The position numbers and the translations under genes were made by a program. A DNA stretch of 64,000 bases, taken from NCBI RefSeq assembly GCF_006385135.1, contig NZ_CP041025.1, forward strand, positions 2,697,501 to 2,761,500, in the 5' to 3' direction. Below the pieces are notes generated by a model, which saw only the letters and a program-made list of their open reading frames with translations, was not told the DNA's origin and did no database searches. Positions 7,670 to 17,372 of this stretch are shown piece by piece. The DNA comes from Paremcibacter congregatus. GTDB lineage: Bacteria; Pseudomonadota; Alphaproteobacteria; Sphingomonadales; Emcibacteraceae. The number at the start of each line of letters is the position of its first letter. Position 1 is the stretch's first letter.

Positions 7670-10304
7670 CCCGGTAAAAACCACCTGCCCCTATTGCGGC
7701 GTCGGCTGTGGCGTTCTGGCCACCCGCACAAAGGAAGGCAAAATTCAGATCGCGGGCGATCCCGAACACCCGGCGAATTTCGGCAAACTCTGCTCAAAAG
7801 GCGGCGCATTGGCGGAAACTTTGGATCTCGAAGATCGCCTGCTGCTTCCCGAAGTCAGCTGTCAGAAAGTGGGATGGTCGGCGGCGCTTCAGGCCGCCGC
7901 CGATGGCCTGAGCGCCGTCCGAGAAGAACATGGTCCCGACGCCATCGGCTTTTATGTCTCCGGCCAGTTGCTGACCGAAGATTATTATGTAGCCAATAAA
8001 CTGATGAAGGGTTTCATCGGTTCCGGTAATATTGACACCAATAGCCGCCTGTGCATGTCGTCCAGCGTCGCCGGCCACAAGCGCGCCTTCGGCAGCGACA
8101 CCGTGCCGGGCAATTATGAAGACTGGGATCAGGCGGATCTGGTGGTTCTTGTCGGCTCGAACGCCGCCTGGTGCCACCCGATCCTCTTTCAACGCCTGCG
8201 GCATGCTCGGGAAACCCGCGGCGCCAAACTGGTGGTGATCGACCCCCGCCGCACGGCGAGCTGCGACAGTGCCGACCTGCATCTGGCGTTAAAACCCGGC
8301 ACGGACGTGCGATTATTTAACGGCTTGCTCGCTCATCTGGCGGCACAAGATTGTCAGGATAGCAATTTTGTCGCCCGGCATACCCACGGCATGGCGGATG
8401 CACTGGCAAGTGCCCGCGCCGATGCGCCGGACATCGCCCATCTCGCTCAGGCCTGCGGCCTCTCGCTCAAAGACATCACAGCATTCTTCGACCTGTTCGC
8501 CACCACGGAAAAGACCCTCACTGTCTATTCCCAAGGGGTGAACCAGTCGTCTCAGGGCACCGACAAAGTCAATGCCATTCTCAATTGTCACCTCTATACC
8601 GGTCGGATCGGCAGACCCGGTATGGGTCCCTTCTCCATCACCGGACAACCCAACGCCATGGGGGGACGCGAAGTGGGAGGACTGGCCAATACTCTGGCGG
8701 CCCATATGGAATTTGATGATGTTTCTCGCGACCGCCTGAGTCGTTTCTGGGACACGAAAACCGTAGCATCCGCCCCGGGCCTCAAAGCCATTGATATGTT
8801 CCGCGCCGTCCACGAAGGTAAAATACGCGCCATCTGGATTATGGGCACCAATCCGGCGGCCAGCCTGCCCGACGCCACATTCGTCCGCGATGCGCTTGAA
8901 AAATGCGATCTGGTGATTGTCTCCGACGTCATGGAAAATACCGACACGCTGAAATATGCCCATATCGCTTTTCCGGCCCGGGCCTGGGGTGAAAAGGACG
9001 GCACGGTGACCAATAGTGAACGCCGCATTTCGCGCCAACGCGCTTTCCTGCCCGCGCCGGGAGACGCGCGCCCCGACTGGTGGATCATCAGCCAGGTCGC
9101 CCGTCGCATGGGCTTTGCCGAAGCCTTTCCCTATGAAACACCCGCAGATATCTTCCGCGAACACGCCGCCCTCAGCGCTTTGGAGAATGACGGTCGCCGT
9201 GACTTTGACCTGTCGGGATTAAAGGATATGGATACAGACTCCTATGACGCGCTCGCCCCGGTTCAATGGCCGGTCAGCCCAGCACACCCCACGGGCAGAA
9301 AGCGATTGTTCGATGATGGATATTTTTTCACGGATGACCAGCGCGCGCGCCTGATCGCGGTGTCTTGTCGGCCTCCGGTTCACACACCAGACAAAGCCTA
9401 TCCCCTTATCCTCAACAGCGGTCGCCTGCGCGATCAATGGCACACCATGACCCGCACCGGCAAAGCTTCCCGTCTCAACGCCCATCAGGACGAGCCCGCC
9501 CTCGCCCTGCATCCCTTAGACGCAGAACTTTATGATCTTGGGGCAAATGGTTTCGCCAAGGTCAGCAGTCGTTGGGGGACCCTTCTGGTGCGGGTTCAAA
9601 TCACGCCAGACCAGACACCGGGTCAGGTCTTCCTGCCCATTCACTGGACAGACAGCCATGCGGCGCGCGCTGTTACGGGGTGCCTGGTCAATCCCGCCAC
9701 CGACCCCCTCTCCGGTCAACCGGAATTAAAACACACGCCGGTCAAAGTGGAAAAATGGAACCCCGACTGGCATGCTTTTTTGCTCACCCGCCACAAGATC
9801 ATGCCGGAAGGCGTCGATTATTGGAGCTATAGTCGTCAGGACTCCTGTCACGCCCTCGAACTGGCCGGCCAGGGCAGACTGGCGGGCAGTGATTTTCTGC
9901 GGCCCTATCTCGACCTTCACCAAGACCCCGATACATTGAATTTCTCCAACCCCTTGTCCGGCCAAAAGCGGCTGGCCCTGATCCGCAAGGATCAGTTAGC
10001 GCTATGCCTATTCACCGCCCACAAGGGAACTCTGCCAGACCGCAATTGGCTACAGTCTCTATTTAGTTTGGATAAGTTGGAGGAAAAACTTGTCGCGACG
10101 CTGTTATCCGGTCAGCCCCTTGACCCGCAGGCGGCACCCGGCCCGATCATCTGCGCCTGTTTCGGGGTGAGTAAAAAAGAAATTCTCACCGCCCGTCGTG
10201 AGAAAAGGGCCCTCACCGTCAACGACATTAGCCATTTGCTTAAAGCCGGCAGCAATTGCGGGTCCTGCCGACCAGAGATCAAACAGCTGATGACCGGCAG
10301 CTAA
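7662..10304 (+). CDS. nasA: Assimilatory nitrate reductase catalytic subunit
   Basis: An 880-residue cytoplasmic molybdopterin enzyme reducing nitrate to nitrite. The N-terminal [4Fe-4S] motif is CPYCGVGC followed by LCSKGG (residues ~7-48). The bis-MGD oxidoreductase domain and the molydopterin dinucleotide-binding domain (region ~570-690) follow. The last ~60 residues form a BFD-like [2Fe-2S] domain (C-A-C then C-G-S-C), which is the NasA/NasC layout and not NarG or periplasmic NapA. There is no twin-arginine signal. The start overlaps nirD by 8 bp. As no separate NasB flavoprotein gene is nearby, electrons may come from ferredoxin/flavodoxin or a distant reductase; this last point is inference. 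Confidence 0.94.
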   Translation: MANPVKTTCPYCGVGCGVLATRTKEGKIQIAGDPEHPANFGKLCSKGGALAETLDLEDRLLLPEVSCQKVGWSAALQAAADGLSAVREEHGPDAIGFYVSGQLLTEDYYVANKLMKGFIGSGNIDTNSRLCMSSSVAGHKRAFGSDTVPGNYEDWDQADLVVLVGSNAAWCHPILFQRLRHARETRGAKLVVIDPRRTASCDSADLHLALKPGTDVRLFNGLLAHLAAQDCQDSNFVARHTHGMADALASARADAPDIAHLAQACGLSLKDITAFFDLFATTEKTLTVYSQGVNQSSQGTDKVNAILNCHLYTGRIGRPGMGPFSITGQPNAMGGREVGGLANTLAAHMEFDDVSRDRLSRFWDTKTVASAPGLKAIDMFRAVHEGKIRAIWIMGTNPAASLPDATFVRDALEKCDLVIVSDVMENTDTLKYAHIAFPARAWGEKDGTVTNSERRISRQRAFLPAPGDARPDWWIISQVARRMGFAEAFPYETPADIFREHAALSALENDGRRDFDLSGLKDMDTDSYDALAPVQWPVSPAHPTGRKRLFDDGYFFTDDQRARLIAVSCRPPVHTPDKAYPLILNSGRLRDQWHTMTRTGKASRLNAHQDEPALALHPLDAELYDLGANGFAKVSSRWGTLLVRVQITPDQTPGQVFLPIHWTDSHAARAVTGCLVNPATDPLSGQPELKHTPVKVEKWNPDWHAFLLTRHKIMPEGVDYWSYSRQDSCHALELAGQGRLAGSDFLRPYLDLHQDPDTLNFSNPLSGQKRLALIRKDQLALCLFTAHKGTLPDRNWLQSLFSLDKLEEKLVATLLSGQPLDPQAAPGPIICACFGVSKKEILTARREKRALTVNDISHLLKAGSNCGSCRPEIKQLMTGS

Positions 10305-10438
10305 GGCCAATGCGCGAGACGACACAATCCGTCCCGGTAACGCCACAGATATGTGTCGCCGTTGAAAAGGCAAGTACAGGTGGGCCCGTCCGATTGGAGG
10401 GGAATCTTAGTTATATAATAAAAACATAATATAAAGTA

Positions 10439-10479
10439 ACATACGTATGCATACTTGCTAATTTTATGCATACGTATGT
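10439..10479. promoter_or_regulatory. Paired CATACGTATG operators upstream of the LacI gene
   Basis: Two perfect 10-bp palindromes, CATACGTATG at 10440-10449 and 10469-10478, are centred 29 bp apart, close to three helical turns. They lie ~70-110 bp before the LacI-type gene at 10550. Variants with the same ATACGTAT core occur at 20691, 20720, 25181, 25210 and 25375. The most likely reader is the adjacent LacI protein (autoregulation). The rest of 10305-10549 holds the nasA trailer with no gene. Confidence 0.7.
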
Positions 10480-10549
10480 AATATAGGGGATATGGGTAGA
10501 GGAGGTCGCATTAACCGGAAACCGGGCTGCGACTATAGGGTAGTGACCA

Positions 10550-11578
10550 ATGAAAGACGATAAGCCGACATCTTTTGATATCGCGCATCTGGCGGGCGTG
10601 TCTCAGCCCACCGTGTCGCGCGCCCTGCGCAACAGCCCGCTGGTCAGCCTGGAAACGCGGGAGAAGATTCAGGCCATCGCCAAAAAACTCAATTACCAGG
10701 TCGATATTAACGCCCGCAATCTGCGCTCGAAGAAAACCAATACCCTGGCGCTGCTGTTCTGCGAGGACCCCGGCAGCGACAACAGCCTGATCAATCCCTT
10801 CTTTCTCAGCATGCTCGGCAGCATCACCCGGGTCTCGGCGCAGCGCGGCTATGACCTGCTGATTTCCTTTCAGCAGCAAAGCGACGACTGGAATGCGGAT
10901 TACGAGACGGCTCATCGCGCCGACGGGATTATTTTCCTCGGCTATGGTGACTATATCACCTATGTGGAGAAGATCGCTCACCTCGACAGGATGGGGGCGC
11001 ATTTCATCACCTGGGGGCCGGTGCTGCCCGATCAGCCTGGTCATTTCATCGGCTGCGACAATCTCAACAGCGCTCATCTGGCGACCCGCCATCTGATTGA
11101 ACTCGGCCATAAGAAGATCGCCTTCCTCGGCATTGCGTCGGAACATCGCCCGGAATTCAACCAGCGCTATCAGGGCTATGTCAAGGCCCTGCTTGACGCC
11201 AAACTGATGGTCAATCCGAAATTGCAGATTGACGCCGACACCTCGGAAGAAATGGGTTATCAGGCGACCATAGAGCTGCTCAAAAGCAAGCTGCAATTCG
11301 ACGCTATATTCGGCGCCAGCGACCTGATCGTCATCGGCGCCATCAAGGCATTGAAGGAACATGGCCTGAAGGTGCCCGCCGATGTGGCGGTGGTCGGCTT
11401 CGATAATATTCCCGCCGCCGCCTATTCCAACCCGCCCCTGACCACCATCCAGCAGGACACCACCCTCGCGGGCGAGCTTCTGGTCGATAACCTGTTGCGC
11501 CTGATCGAAGGCGAGGAGGTCGCCTCGACCCTGATGCCCGCCAAGCTGATCGTCCGCGCCTCCTCCGGCGCGTCCTAG
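10550..11578 (+). CDS. LacI-family transcriptional regulator (alpha-glucan locus)
   Basis: A 342-residue repressor with a LacI helix-turn-helix at residues ~4-55 (FDIAHLAGVSQPTVSRALRN, then a hinge helix with NARNLRSKKT) and a periplasmic-binding-protein-like sugar sensor domain from ~60 to the end. It reads divergently from nothing close upstream and converges on the GH15 gene, whose stop is 2 bp after its own. Position in front of the maltodextrin genes and the shared ATACGTAT palindromes argue that it controls this locus in response to a maltooligosaccharide or glucose derivative. The effector is not shown. The ribosome site (TAGGGT) is weak. Confidence 0.9.
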   Translation: MKDDKPTSFDIAHLAGVSQPTVSRALRNSPLVSLETREKIQAIAKKLNYQVDINARNLRSKKTNTLALLFCEDPGSDNSLINPFFLSMLGSITRVSAQRGYDLLISFQQQSDDWNADYETAHRADGIIFLGYGDYITYVEKIAHLDRMGAHFITWGPVLPDQPGHFIGCDNLNSAHLATRHLIELGHKKIAFLGIASEHRPEFNQRYQGYVKALLDAKLMVNPKLQIDADTSEEMGYQATIELLKSKLQFDAIFGASDLIVIGAIKALKEHGLKVPADVAVVGFDNIPAAAYSNPPLTTIQQDTTLAGELLVDNLLRLIEGEEVASTLMPAKLIVRASSGAS

Positions 11579-11579
11579 C

Positions 11580-13970
11580 TTATTTCCCGTAGCGCGCGCC
11601 GACGACACTGTAATGATCCCAGACCTTGCGGTCACTTAAGGAGCGCACCAGCTTGACATATTCCGCATGCGTCCAGGCGAGCGGCGTCGCTGAATTGGTG
11701 CCTTCGCCTTTGACATAGCCCGCCGGGCTGTTCACCCCGACCCCGTCCCATACCTGTTCCGGCAGCATCATGCCGTCATTGGCGAACAGCTCCATGCCGC
11801 GCACGTAGGTATTCTTCAGGGTGGCTATTTCTTCGTCTGTGACCTTGTCCCGCCCGGCCCGGGCCAGTTCATAATGACCGCGCTCGCCGGTGAAGAAGGG
11901 CCAGACCCGGCCCCGCTGACCAGGACTCATTTTGCCGTAGTTTCTGCCATCGCTGGCGTCCTCGCCGTAACCGTCATTGCCGTAGCGCCGCCAGCCGGGG
12001 AACGTCCCCTCCACACCTTCGAAGCTGAAGTCATATTTGACCCGCAGGGCGTCATCACGGGTCTGATCATCCAGTTCCGGCAGCGTATCCAGGATCGCTG
12101 CATGATCCGCCGGACGCACGCCGTAGCGCACGAGCTCAAGAAAGCCGCCGTCGAGGATATCCTGCTCCGCCATCGCCGAGCGACCATTGTTGGGCGATAC
12201 AACGCCATCATCATTAGGATCTTCATTGGCGGTGATGCGCAGATAATATCGGCCATTGCCCGCCCCTGTCTCCTGTGTGCCCTTGGTGGTGAACATGCGG
12301 GCTTCGATCTTGGCTTCATAGTCATCCGCCGCCGCGAGGTACGTCACAGCCCCAGCCTCATCCCCGGCCAGCCGGGCGATATCCGCCGCCGTCACCAGTC
12401 CGGCAATCACCGCCGCAGTGGTCGAAGGGCTGTAGCCCGTCTGCTCTTCCCAGCGTTCCTGCTGTGTTTTCGGCGGGGTGATCAGTTGTTTGTTCCAGCC
12501 CACCTGAACCTCGCCGCCCTTCACCAGAAAATCCGCCGCCGGTTTCAGCATCGCCTGATACCAGTGGCGCAATTTTTCGTCGGACAAAATACCCGCCTGA
12601 TGCAGTTTCCAGCCCAGCATGATCGGCATCGCCGTCTGATCGAGCTGCACACCGACCCATTCCAGATCGCCATTCACATGGGTTTTCTGCAGGAACCAAC
12701 CGGTCGCCCCCTTGTTGCCAGATGTCTTGTCACTCACCTGCACTTTTTCGAGATAATTAAACGCCCGGAGCGGTGTTTCCCGATCGCCGAGCGCCAGAAA
12801 GGCCATGGCGCATTGATAGAAATCCCGCGGCCAGACCGCCTTATAGCCGGTCGCCGCCGCTTCCGCCGAGGCGGTTTCACCCCAGGGGTTCGACAGAGAG
12901 GCAATCAAGGCCCCCGCGTGGGTTTTATCTTCCTGGGCTTTCAGCACCAGGGCGCTGGTATAGAGTAATTTTCCGCCGTCCGTGGTCGCCCCAACCATCT
13001 GTGGCAGGTCACTGAGGCTCTTGAGGTAATCTTCCCAGCCGACGGCCTCCCCGATCCCGTTATAGGCGGCGAGAACCGCATCATAGCCCTTGGCCAGTGT
13101 CTCAGTTGCGGCGGATTCGCTGGCGGCAGCCGTCACGCCAAAACCAAGGGTGAAATCATACGTCACCTCTCCGCTTGTGACTTTATCCAGCTCCGCCGTC
13201 AGCGCCACATTGCCCGGCGCATCGCCAGTGGTGACATATTGCCAATCCATGACCCCATTGTCGCCCAGGTCCGCCACGCCGTCGGAGCGGCCGACGAACC
13301 CGGCGGAAGCTTTGACAAAGCTGCGGCTGGATTTCACGGTCAGATGGCGGTCGCCTTCCCAAGCCGTGAGCCCGTCGAGGTTCGCCTGCGCCTGATCACC
13401 GCTGCCGGTATTGGCCATATGGGGATTGAGGCTGAGATAGGGGGTCATCTCCCCCGCCAGCGCCCGGAAGATCACCTTCATATAGAGCGTCTGGCCGTCG
13501 GGATCGGTGAAGATATGCTTCTCAATCTCATATTTGCCCTCCCGGTCGCGGTTGACGATCCGGTAGGCCAGCGACAGGGGCCGCCCCGCATCATTCTTAT
13601 AGAGGTAATCAATCGTGCTGATGGTGTCATCTTTTTCCGTATCGAGAAAACCCTCCCCCTTGATCAGGAACTGCATGTCCTTGATCTGCGCCTCATGGAT
13701 CATACCAAACATGGTTTCGGTGAGGATGCCTTGGGCGACGGAAAACCAGACTTTTGACACGGGGCCTGTCACGCCCTGGTCGTCATAGCCCGCGCCGCTA
13801 TAGGCCTCATAGGACGTGCCAATGCCGGTCTTGCCCGCAAAGGCCCAGACAGAAGGCACCCCCGGTGCGCCCGGCGCAACCTTCTGATCCGGCGTGGTTT
13901 CGTTGGCCGCGCCACAGGCGCTCAAGGCTCCGATCACGGTCAGCAGGCTCAAATTTCTCGAAAAATTCAT
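11580..13970 (-). CDS. GH15 glucoamylase (glucan 1,4-alpha-glucosidase), lipoprotein
   Basis: A 796-residue secreted enzyme releasing glucose from the non-reducing ends of starch or maltodextrins. The N-terminus has a lipoprotein signal ending in the lipobox LSAC (Cys ~19). An N-terminal beta-sandwich like that of bacterial glucoamylase/glucodextranase (~40-290) leads into the (alpha/alpha)6 GH15 domain with the motifs WPRDFYQ (substrate-binding) and LDQTAMP, and the late PLAWTHAEY motif near the C-terminus. It should be membrane-anchored in the periplasm or on the outer surface. It is the last gene of the leftward cluster, 25 bp after the sugar permease. Confidence 0.93.
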   Translation of the reverse strand: MNFSRNLSLLTVIGALSACGAANETTPDQKVAPGAPGVPSVWAFAGKTGIGTSYEAYSGAGYDDQGVTGPVSKVWFSVAQGILTETMFGMIHEAQIKDMQFLIKGEGFLDTEKDDTISTIDYLYKNDAGRPLSLAYRIVNRDREGKYEIEKHIFTDPDGQTLYMKVIFRALAGEMTPYLSLNPHMANTGSGDQAQANLDGLTAWEGDRHLTVKSSRSFVKASAGFVGRSDGVADLGDNGVMDWQYVTTGDAPGNVALTAELDKVTSGEVTYDFTLGFGVTAAASESAATETLAKGYDAVLAAYNGIGEAVGWEDYLKSLSDLPQMVGATTDGGKLLYTSALVLKAQEDKTHAGALIASLSNPWGETASAEAAATGYKAVWPRDFYQCAMAFLALGDRETPLRAFNYLEKVQVSDKTSGNKGATGWFLQKTHVNGDLEWVGVQLDQTAMPIMLGWKLHQAGILSDEKLRHWYQAMLKPAADFLVKGGEVQVGWNKQLITPPKTQQERWEEQTGYSPSTTAAVIAGLVTAADIARLAGDEAGAVTYLAAADDYEAKIEARMFTTKGTQETGAGNGRYYLRITANEDPNDDGVVSPNNGRSAMAEQDILDGGFLELVRYGVRPADHAAILDTLPELDDQTRDDALRVKYDFSFEGVEGTFPGWRRYGNDGYGEDASDGRNYGKMSPGQRGRVWPFFTGERGHYELARAGRDKVTDEEIATLKNTYVRGMELFANDGMMLPEQVWDGVGVNSPAGYVKGEGTNSATPLAWTHAEYVKLVRSLSDRKVWDHYSVVGARYGK

Positions 13971-13995
13971 TTTACTCTATTCCTATCAGGTGGTT

Positions 13996-15504
13996 TTATC
14001 CGCGGTCTTCAACCCGCAATGTGGCAATCCCGGCGACGATCATGCAGGCCCCGCCAAGGACCAGCGCGTAAATCGGCGCGCCACCAAAAAGCTGTTTGAC
14101 CAGCAGCCCGAGGACACTGGCCGCCATGATCTGCGGGATGACGATGAAGAAATTGAAAATGCCCATATAAAGTCCCATCTTGCGGGCCGGTACGGCGCTC
14201 GACAACAGACTATAAGGCATGGACAGGATCGACGCCCAGGCAATGCCCACCCCGATCATCGGCAGCCACAGCAGCGCCGGGTCGGCAATGAACAGCATGG
14301 AAATCAGCCCCACCCCGCCGAGGCTGAGATTGATCATATGGGCGATCTTGCGGTTGGTCAGGCGCGCCACCACCGGGATCAGAAAAGCCGCCAGGGCGGC
14401 AAAGCCGTTATAGGCGGCAAACAGGATGCCGACCCAGTCGGCCCCTTCGTTATACAACGCCGAGGTTGGGTCTGTGCTGCCATAATGAAAACTGGTCACG
14501 GCCGGGGTGGTGTAGATCCACAGGGAAAACAGGGCGAACCAGGAAAAAAACTGCACCACCGCCAATTGTTGCATGGCGCGGGGCATATGAAACAAATCAT
14601 CAACAATCTGATAAAAACCATTGTCGGTGTGGCCCCGGGTCTGCAAACCGCCACTGACGATCTGCATCACGCCGAAGGCCATCCCGCCAAGGCTCAACAG
14701 ATAAAGCTGCGCATCCCAGCTTAACCCATAGATCGCCGCCGTGAAGATCGCCCCGGCCAGAAGCCACAGCGCCCCCTGCTGGCGATAGGTCTTTGGACTG
14801 CGGGTTGCTGTGCGCGTCGCGTCCGGCTCATCGGCCTGTACCGCCTTCTCGAAGGCCGCGAGTTCTTCCGGGGAATATTCCTTGGTGGTGAAAATCGTCC
14901 ACAATACCGCGACCAACAAGGCCGCGCCGCCGAGGTAAAAGGAGTAGATCACCGTTTGCGGGATCCCGCCTTCCGGGGCCACGTTGCTAAAGTCGAACCA
15001 GTTGGTCAGCATCCAGGGCAAGGCCGAGGCCACCACCGAGGCGACCCCGATGAAGAAGCTCTGCATGGCATAGCCCATGGTGCGCTGCCGGTTGGGCAGC
15101 ATATCGCCGACGAAGGCGCGGAAGGGCTCCATGGCGATATTGATCGAGGCGTCCATGATCCACAGCATCCCCGCCGCCACCCACAGGTAAGGCGAATTGG
15201 GCATGACAAACAGCGCCAGTGTCGCCAGCACCGCGCCGATCAGGAAATAAGGCCGTCGCCGCCCCAAGCGGTTCCAGGTTTTGTCGCTCATATAGCCGAT
15301 GATCGGCTGGACCAGCAGCCCGGTCAGGGGAGCCGCCACCCACAGGATAGGAATGTCATCAATATCGGCGCCCAGAGTCTGGAAGATCCGGCTAACGTTA
15401 CTATTCTGCAGCGCGAAGCCGAACTGGATGCCGAGAAAGCCGAAACACATATTCCAGATCTGCCAAAAGGACAGCTGCGGTTTACTTTTCATACTCATAC
15501 TCAC
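13996..15504 (-). CDS. MFS sugar permease of the SLC45/MalY type
   Basis: A 502-residue, 12-segment transporter. The charged loop DKTWNRLGRRRPYFLIG at ~75-90 is typical of the glycoside-pentoside-hexuronide / SLC45 group, to which the Caulobacter maltose permease MalY belongs. It should move maltose or short maltodextrins through the inner membrane with protons. The first possible codon (GTG at 15504) overlaps the TGA of the upstream GH13 gene; an ATG follows at 15498, and GGAG lies 5 or 11 nt before these starts. Translational coupling to the amylase is clear. Confidence 0.88.
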   Translation of the reverse strand: MSMSMKSKPQLSFWQIWNMCFGFLGIQFGFALQNSNVSRIFQTLGADIDDIPILWVAAPLTGLLVQPIIGYMSDKTWNRLGRRRPYFLIGAVLATLALFVMPNSPYLWVAAGMLWIMDASINIAMEPFRAFVGDMLPNRQRTMGYAMQSFFIGVASVVASALPWMLTNWFDFSNVAPEGGIPQTVIYSFYLGGAALLVAVLWTIFTTKEYSPEELAAFEKAVQADEPDATRTATRSPKTYRQQGALWLLAGAIFTAAIYGLSWDAQLYLLSLGGMAFGVMQIVSGGLQTRGHTDNGFYQIVDDLFHMPRAMQQLAVVQFFSWFALFSLWIYTTPAVTSFHYGSTDPTSALYNEGADWVGILFAAYNGFAALAAFLIPVVARLTNRKIAHMINLSLGGVGLISMLFIADPALLWLPMIGVGIAWASILSMPYSLLSSAVPARKMGLYMGIFNFFIVIPQIMAASVLGLLVKQLFGGAPIYALVLGGACMIVAGIATLRVEDRG

Positions 15505-17372
15505 TCAATCTCCAAAATCGTCACGGAGCGCGCGCCCAGTGGGATCTTTTGTGTGATATCCAAGTCCTGCCCGGTAATCACATCATGACCCCGCCGGGTC
15601 CCCGCCAACATTTCTGCGAACCGCGCGACGGGCAGGTCTTTCGCCTGACCATTTTTATTCAGCACCACCATAACCTTTTCCTGGTCGGTGTAGCGAAAAT
15701 AAACGTAAATCCCGTCTTGCGGCACATAATGCATCAGCTTGCCCACATGCAGGGATTTCTTGGTCTTCCGCCAGTTGGCCAGGCGACGGACAAAATCCTG
15801 TGCCGCCTTTTCAGTTTTGCCCAATCCCTCGCCCGTGAAGGCATTCACCTTGTCTCCCGCCCAACCGCCGGGGAAGTCACTGCGGATTTTCCCATCGTCC
15901 TTGACCTCCGGGCTGGTTTTCAGGATTTCGGTGCCGTAAAAAATCTGGGGGATGCCCCGCATGGTCAGCGTATAGGCCATCGCCATTTTATAGAGATCAA
16001 AATCTTCCCCCAATTGGGTATAGAGACGCGACATATCATGATTGTCCGACAGGATGACCAGATCTTCCGGCGCGGCATAGTCCAGATCCATCGACAAAAC
16101 GCCGTAAAGCCGTTTCAGGCCCTCCCGCCAGCCGTCTTTCTCGGTCAGCCCTTTGACCAGCGCCGCATGCAGGGGGAAATCGATCAAACTCGGCAAGGCG
16201 GAGCGATAGCCGTTGCGGTTGACCTTGCCCCGCTGCCAGTAAGACACCATCGCCCGGTTATCCTCAAATTCCTCCCCGACAATGGTGAAGCGGGGATATT
16301 CCTGCATGATCCGCCCGGCCCATTCCGCCATGAAATCCATATCGGGATAGGAATAGGTATCCATGCGAATCCCGGCGAGGTCGGCATACTCCACCCACCA
16401 GATGGCATTCTGAATCAGATAGGTCGCGAGCAGAGGGTTTTTCTGATTGAGATCCGGCATGGTCGTGTCGAACCAGCCGCCGGAGAATTTTTCTTTGTCT
16501 TCCTGCGCCGCGTAAGGGTCATACACCGTGTTATGCACATGCGAACTCTGAACATAGTCCTGCTGATAGAAATTCAGCCAGTCATCCATCGGCATATCCT
16601 GCATCCACCAATGGCCGGAGCCGATATGGTTGGCCACCATATCCATGATCACCCCCATGCCCCGGGCGCGAGCCTGCTGCGTGAGCGCGAGAAAATCCTC
16701 ATTGGTGCCGTAGCGGGCGTCCTGATTGTAAAAATCTGTGATGGAGTAACCGTGATAGCTTGTCCGCTGCTGGTCATTTTCCTGCAACGGCATCGGCCAG
16801 AGCATCGTGAAGCCCATGTCAGCCATATAATCCAGATGATCAATCATGCCCTGGATATCGCCGCCGTGGCGACCATCCTTGTCAGCGCGATTAAGTTTAT
16901 CCGCCATATGGGGCTGTGAATCATTGGACGGGTCGCCATTGGCAAAACGGTCCGGGGTCACCAGATAGATGGCGTCCGCCGAGGTAAAGCCCTGACGATC
17001 CGCGGACCCCGCTTTTCGGGCGCGCAATTCATAAGAATAGACGATACCCTTGCCGCCCTCACCCTGAAACAGAATGTCGAATTTGCCTGCCTTGGCCTCT
17101 GGCGCCAGAGTCAGGTTGAGAAACAGATAATTCGCGTTTTTCACCTGGATCACCTTATCGAGCGTTACGCCGGCGGCCGTGATCGACGGCGTCATGGCCG
17201 CAATATCCGGCCCATAGACCATCACCTGCAGATGAGTATCCTCAAACCCCACCCACCAGAAAGGCGGCTCCACCCGCTTAATCGCCTCCGCTGCCTGAAG
17301 GGCACTTGTAAATATACCCAGGGTCAGGATCAGGGCAACGGCTATAGTTTGGAAAAATTGTCGTGTCTTCAT
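15501..17372 (-). CDS. Secreted GH13 cyclomaltodextrinase/neopullulanase-like amylase
   Basis: A 623-residue periplasmic enzyme that hydrolyses maltodextrins, cyclodextrins or pullulan. A Sec signal peptide ends at ALQAAEA (~residue 28). Next come an N-terminal cyclomaltodextrinase domain (WWVGFEDTHLQVMVYG region), the (beta/alpha)8 barrel with nucleophile Asp in GIRMDTYS, acid Glu in VGEEFED and the third Asp in SDNHDMSR, and a C-terminal beta domain. The frame is open for 92 codons upstream, but MKTRQFF at 17372 is the signal-peptide start. Its ATG overlaps the TAA of the upstream acyltransferase as TAATG, so expression is coupled. The family resembles SusA. Confidence 0.92.
   Translation of the reverse strand: MKTRQFFQTIAVALILTLGIFTSALQAAEAIKRVEPPFWWVGFEDTHLQVMVYGPDIAAMTPSITAAGVTLDKVIQVKNANYLFLNLTLAPEAKAGKFDILFQGEGGKGIVYSYELRARKAGSADRQGFTSADAIYLVTPDRFANGDPSNDSQPHMADKLNRADKDGRHGGDIQGMIDHLDYMADMGFTMLWPMPLQENDQQRTSYHGYSITDFYNQDARYGTNEDFLALTQQARARGMGVIMDMVANHIGSGHWWMQDMPMDDWLNFYQQDYVQSSHVHNTVYDPYAAQEDKEKFSGGWFDTTMPDLNQKNPLLATYLIQNAIWWVEYADLAGIRMDTYSYPDMDFMAEWAGRIMQEYPRFTIVGEEFEDNRAMVSYWQRGKVNRNGYRSALPSLIDFPLHAALVKGLTEKDGWREGLKRLYGVLSMDLDYAAPEDLVILSDNHDMSRLYTQLGEDFDLYKMAMAYTLTMRGIPQIFYGTEILKTSPEVKDDGKIRSDFPGGWAGDKVNAFTGEGLGKTEKAAQDFVRRLANWRKTKKSLHVGKLMHYVPQDGIYVYFRYTDQEKVMVVLNKNGQAKDLPVARFAEMLAGTRRGHDVITGQDLDITQKIPLGARSVTILEIE

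Noticed and set aside
10511-11635. 374-codon open frame antisense to the LacI gene
   Set aside because: Shadow of the regulator, which has a clear helix-turn-helix on the other strand.
15549-16919. 456-codon open frame antisense to the secreted GH13
   Set aside because: Mirror frame of an intact amylase; Gly/His-rich shadow composition.
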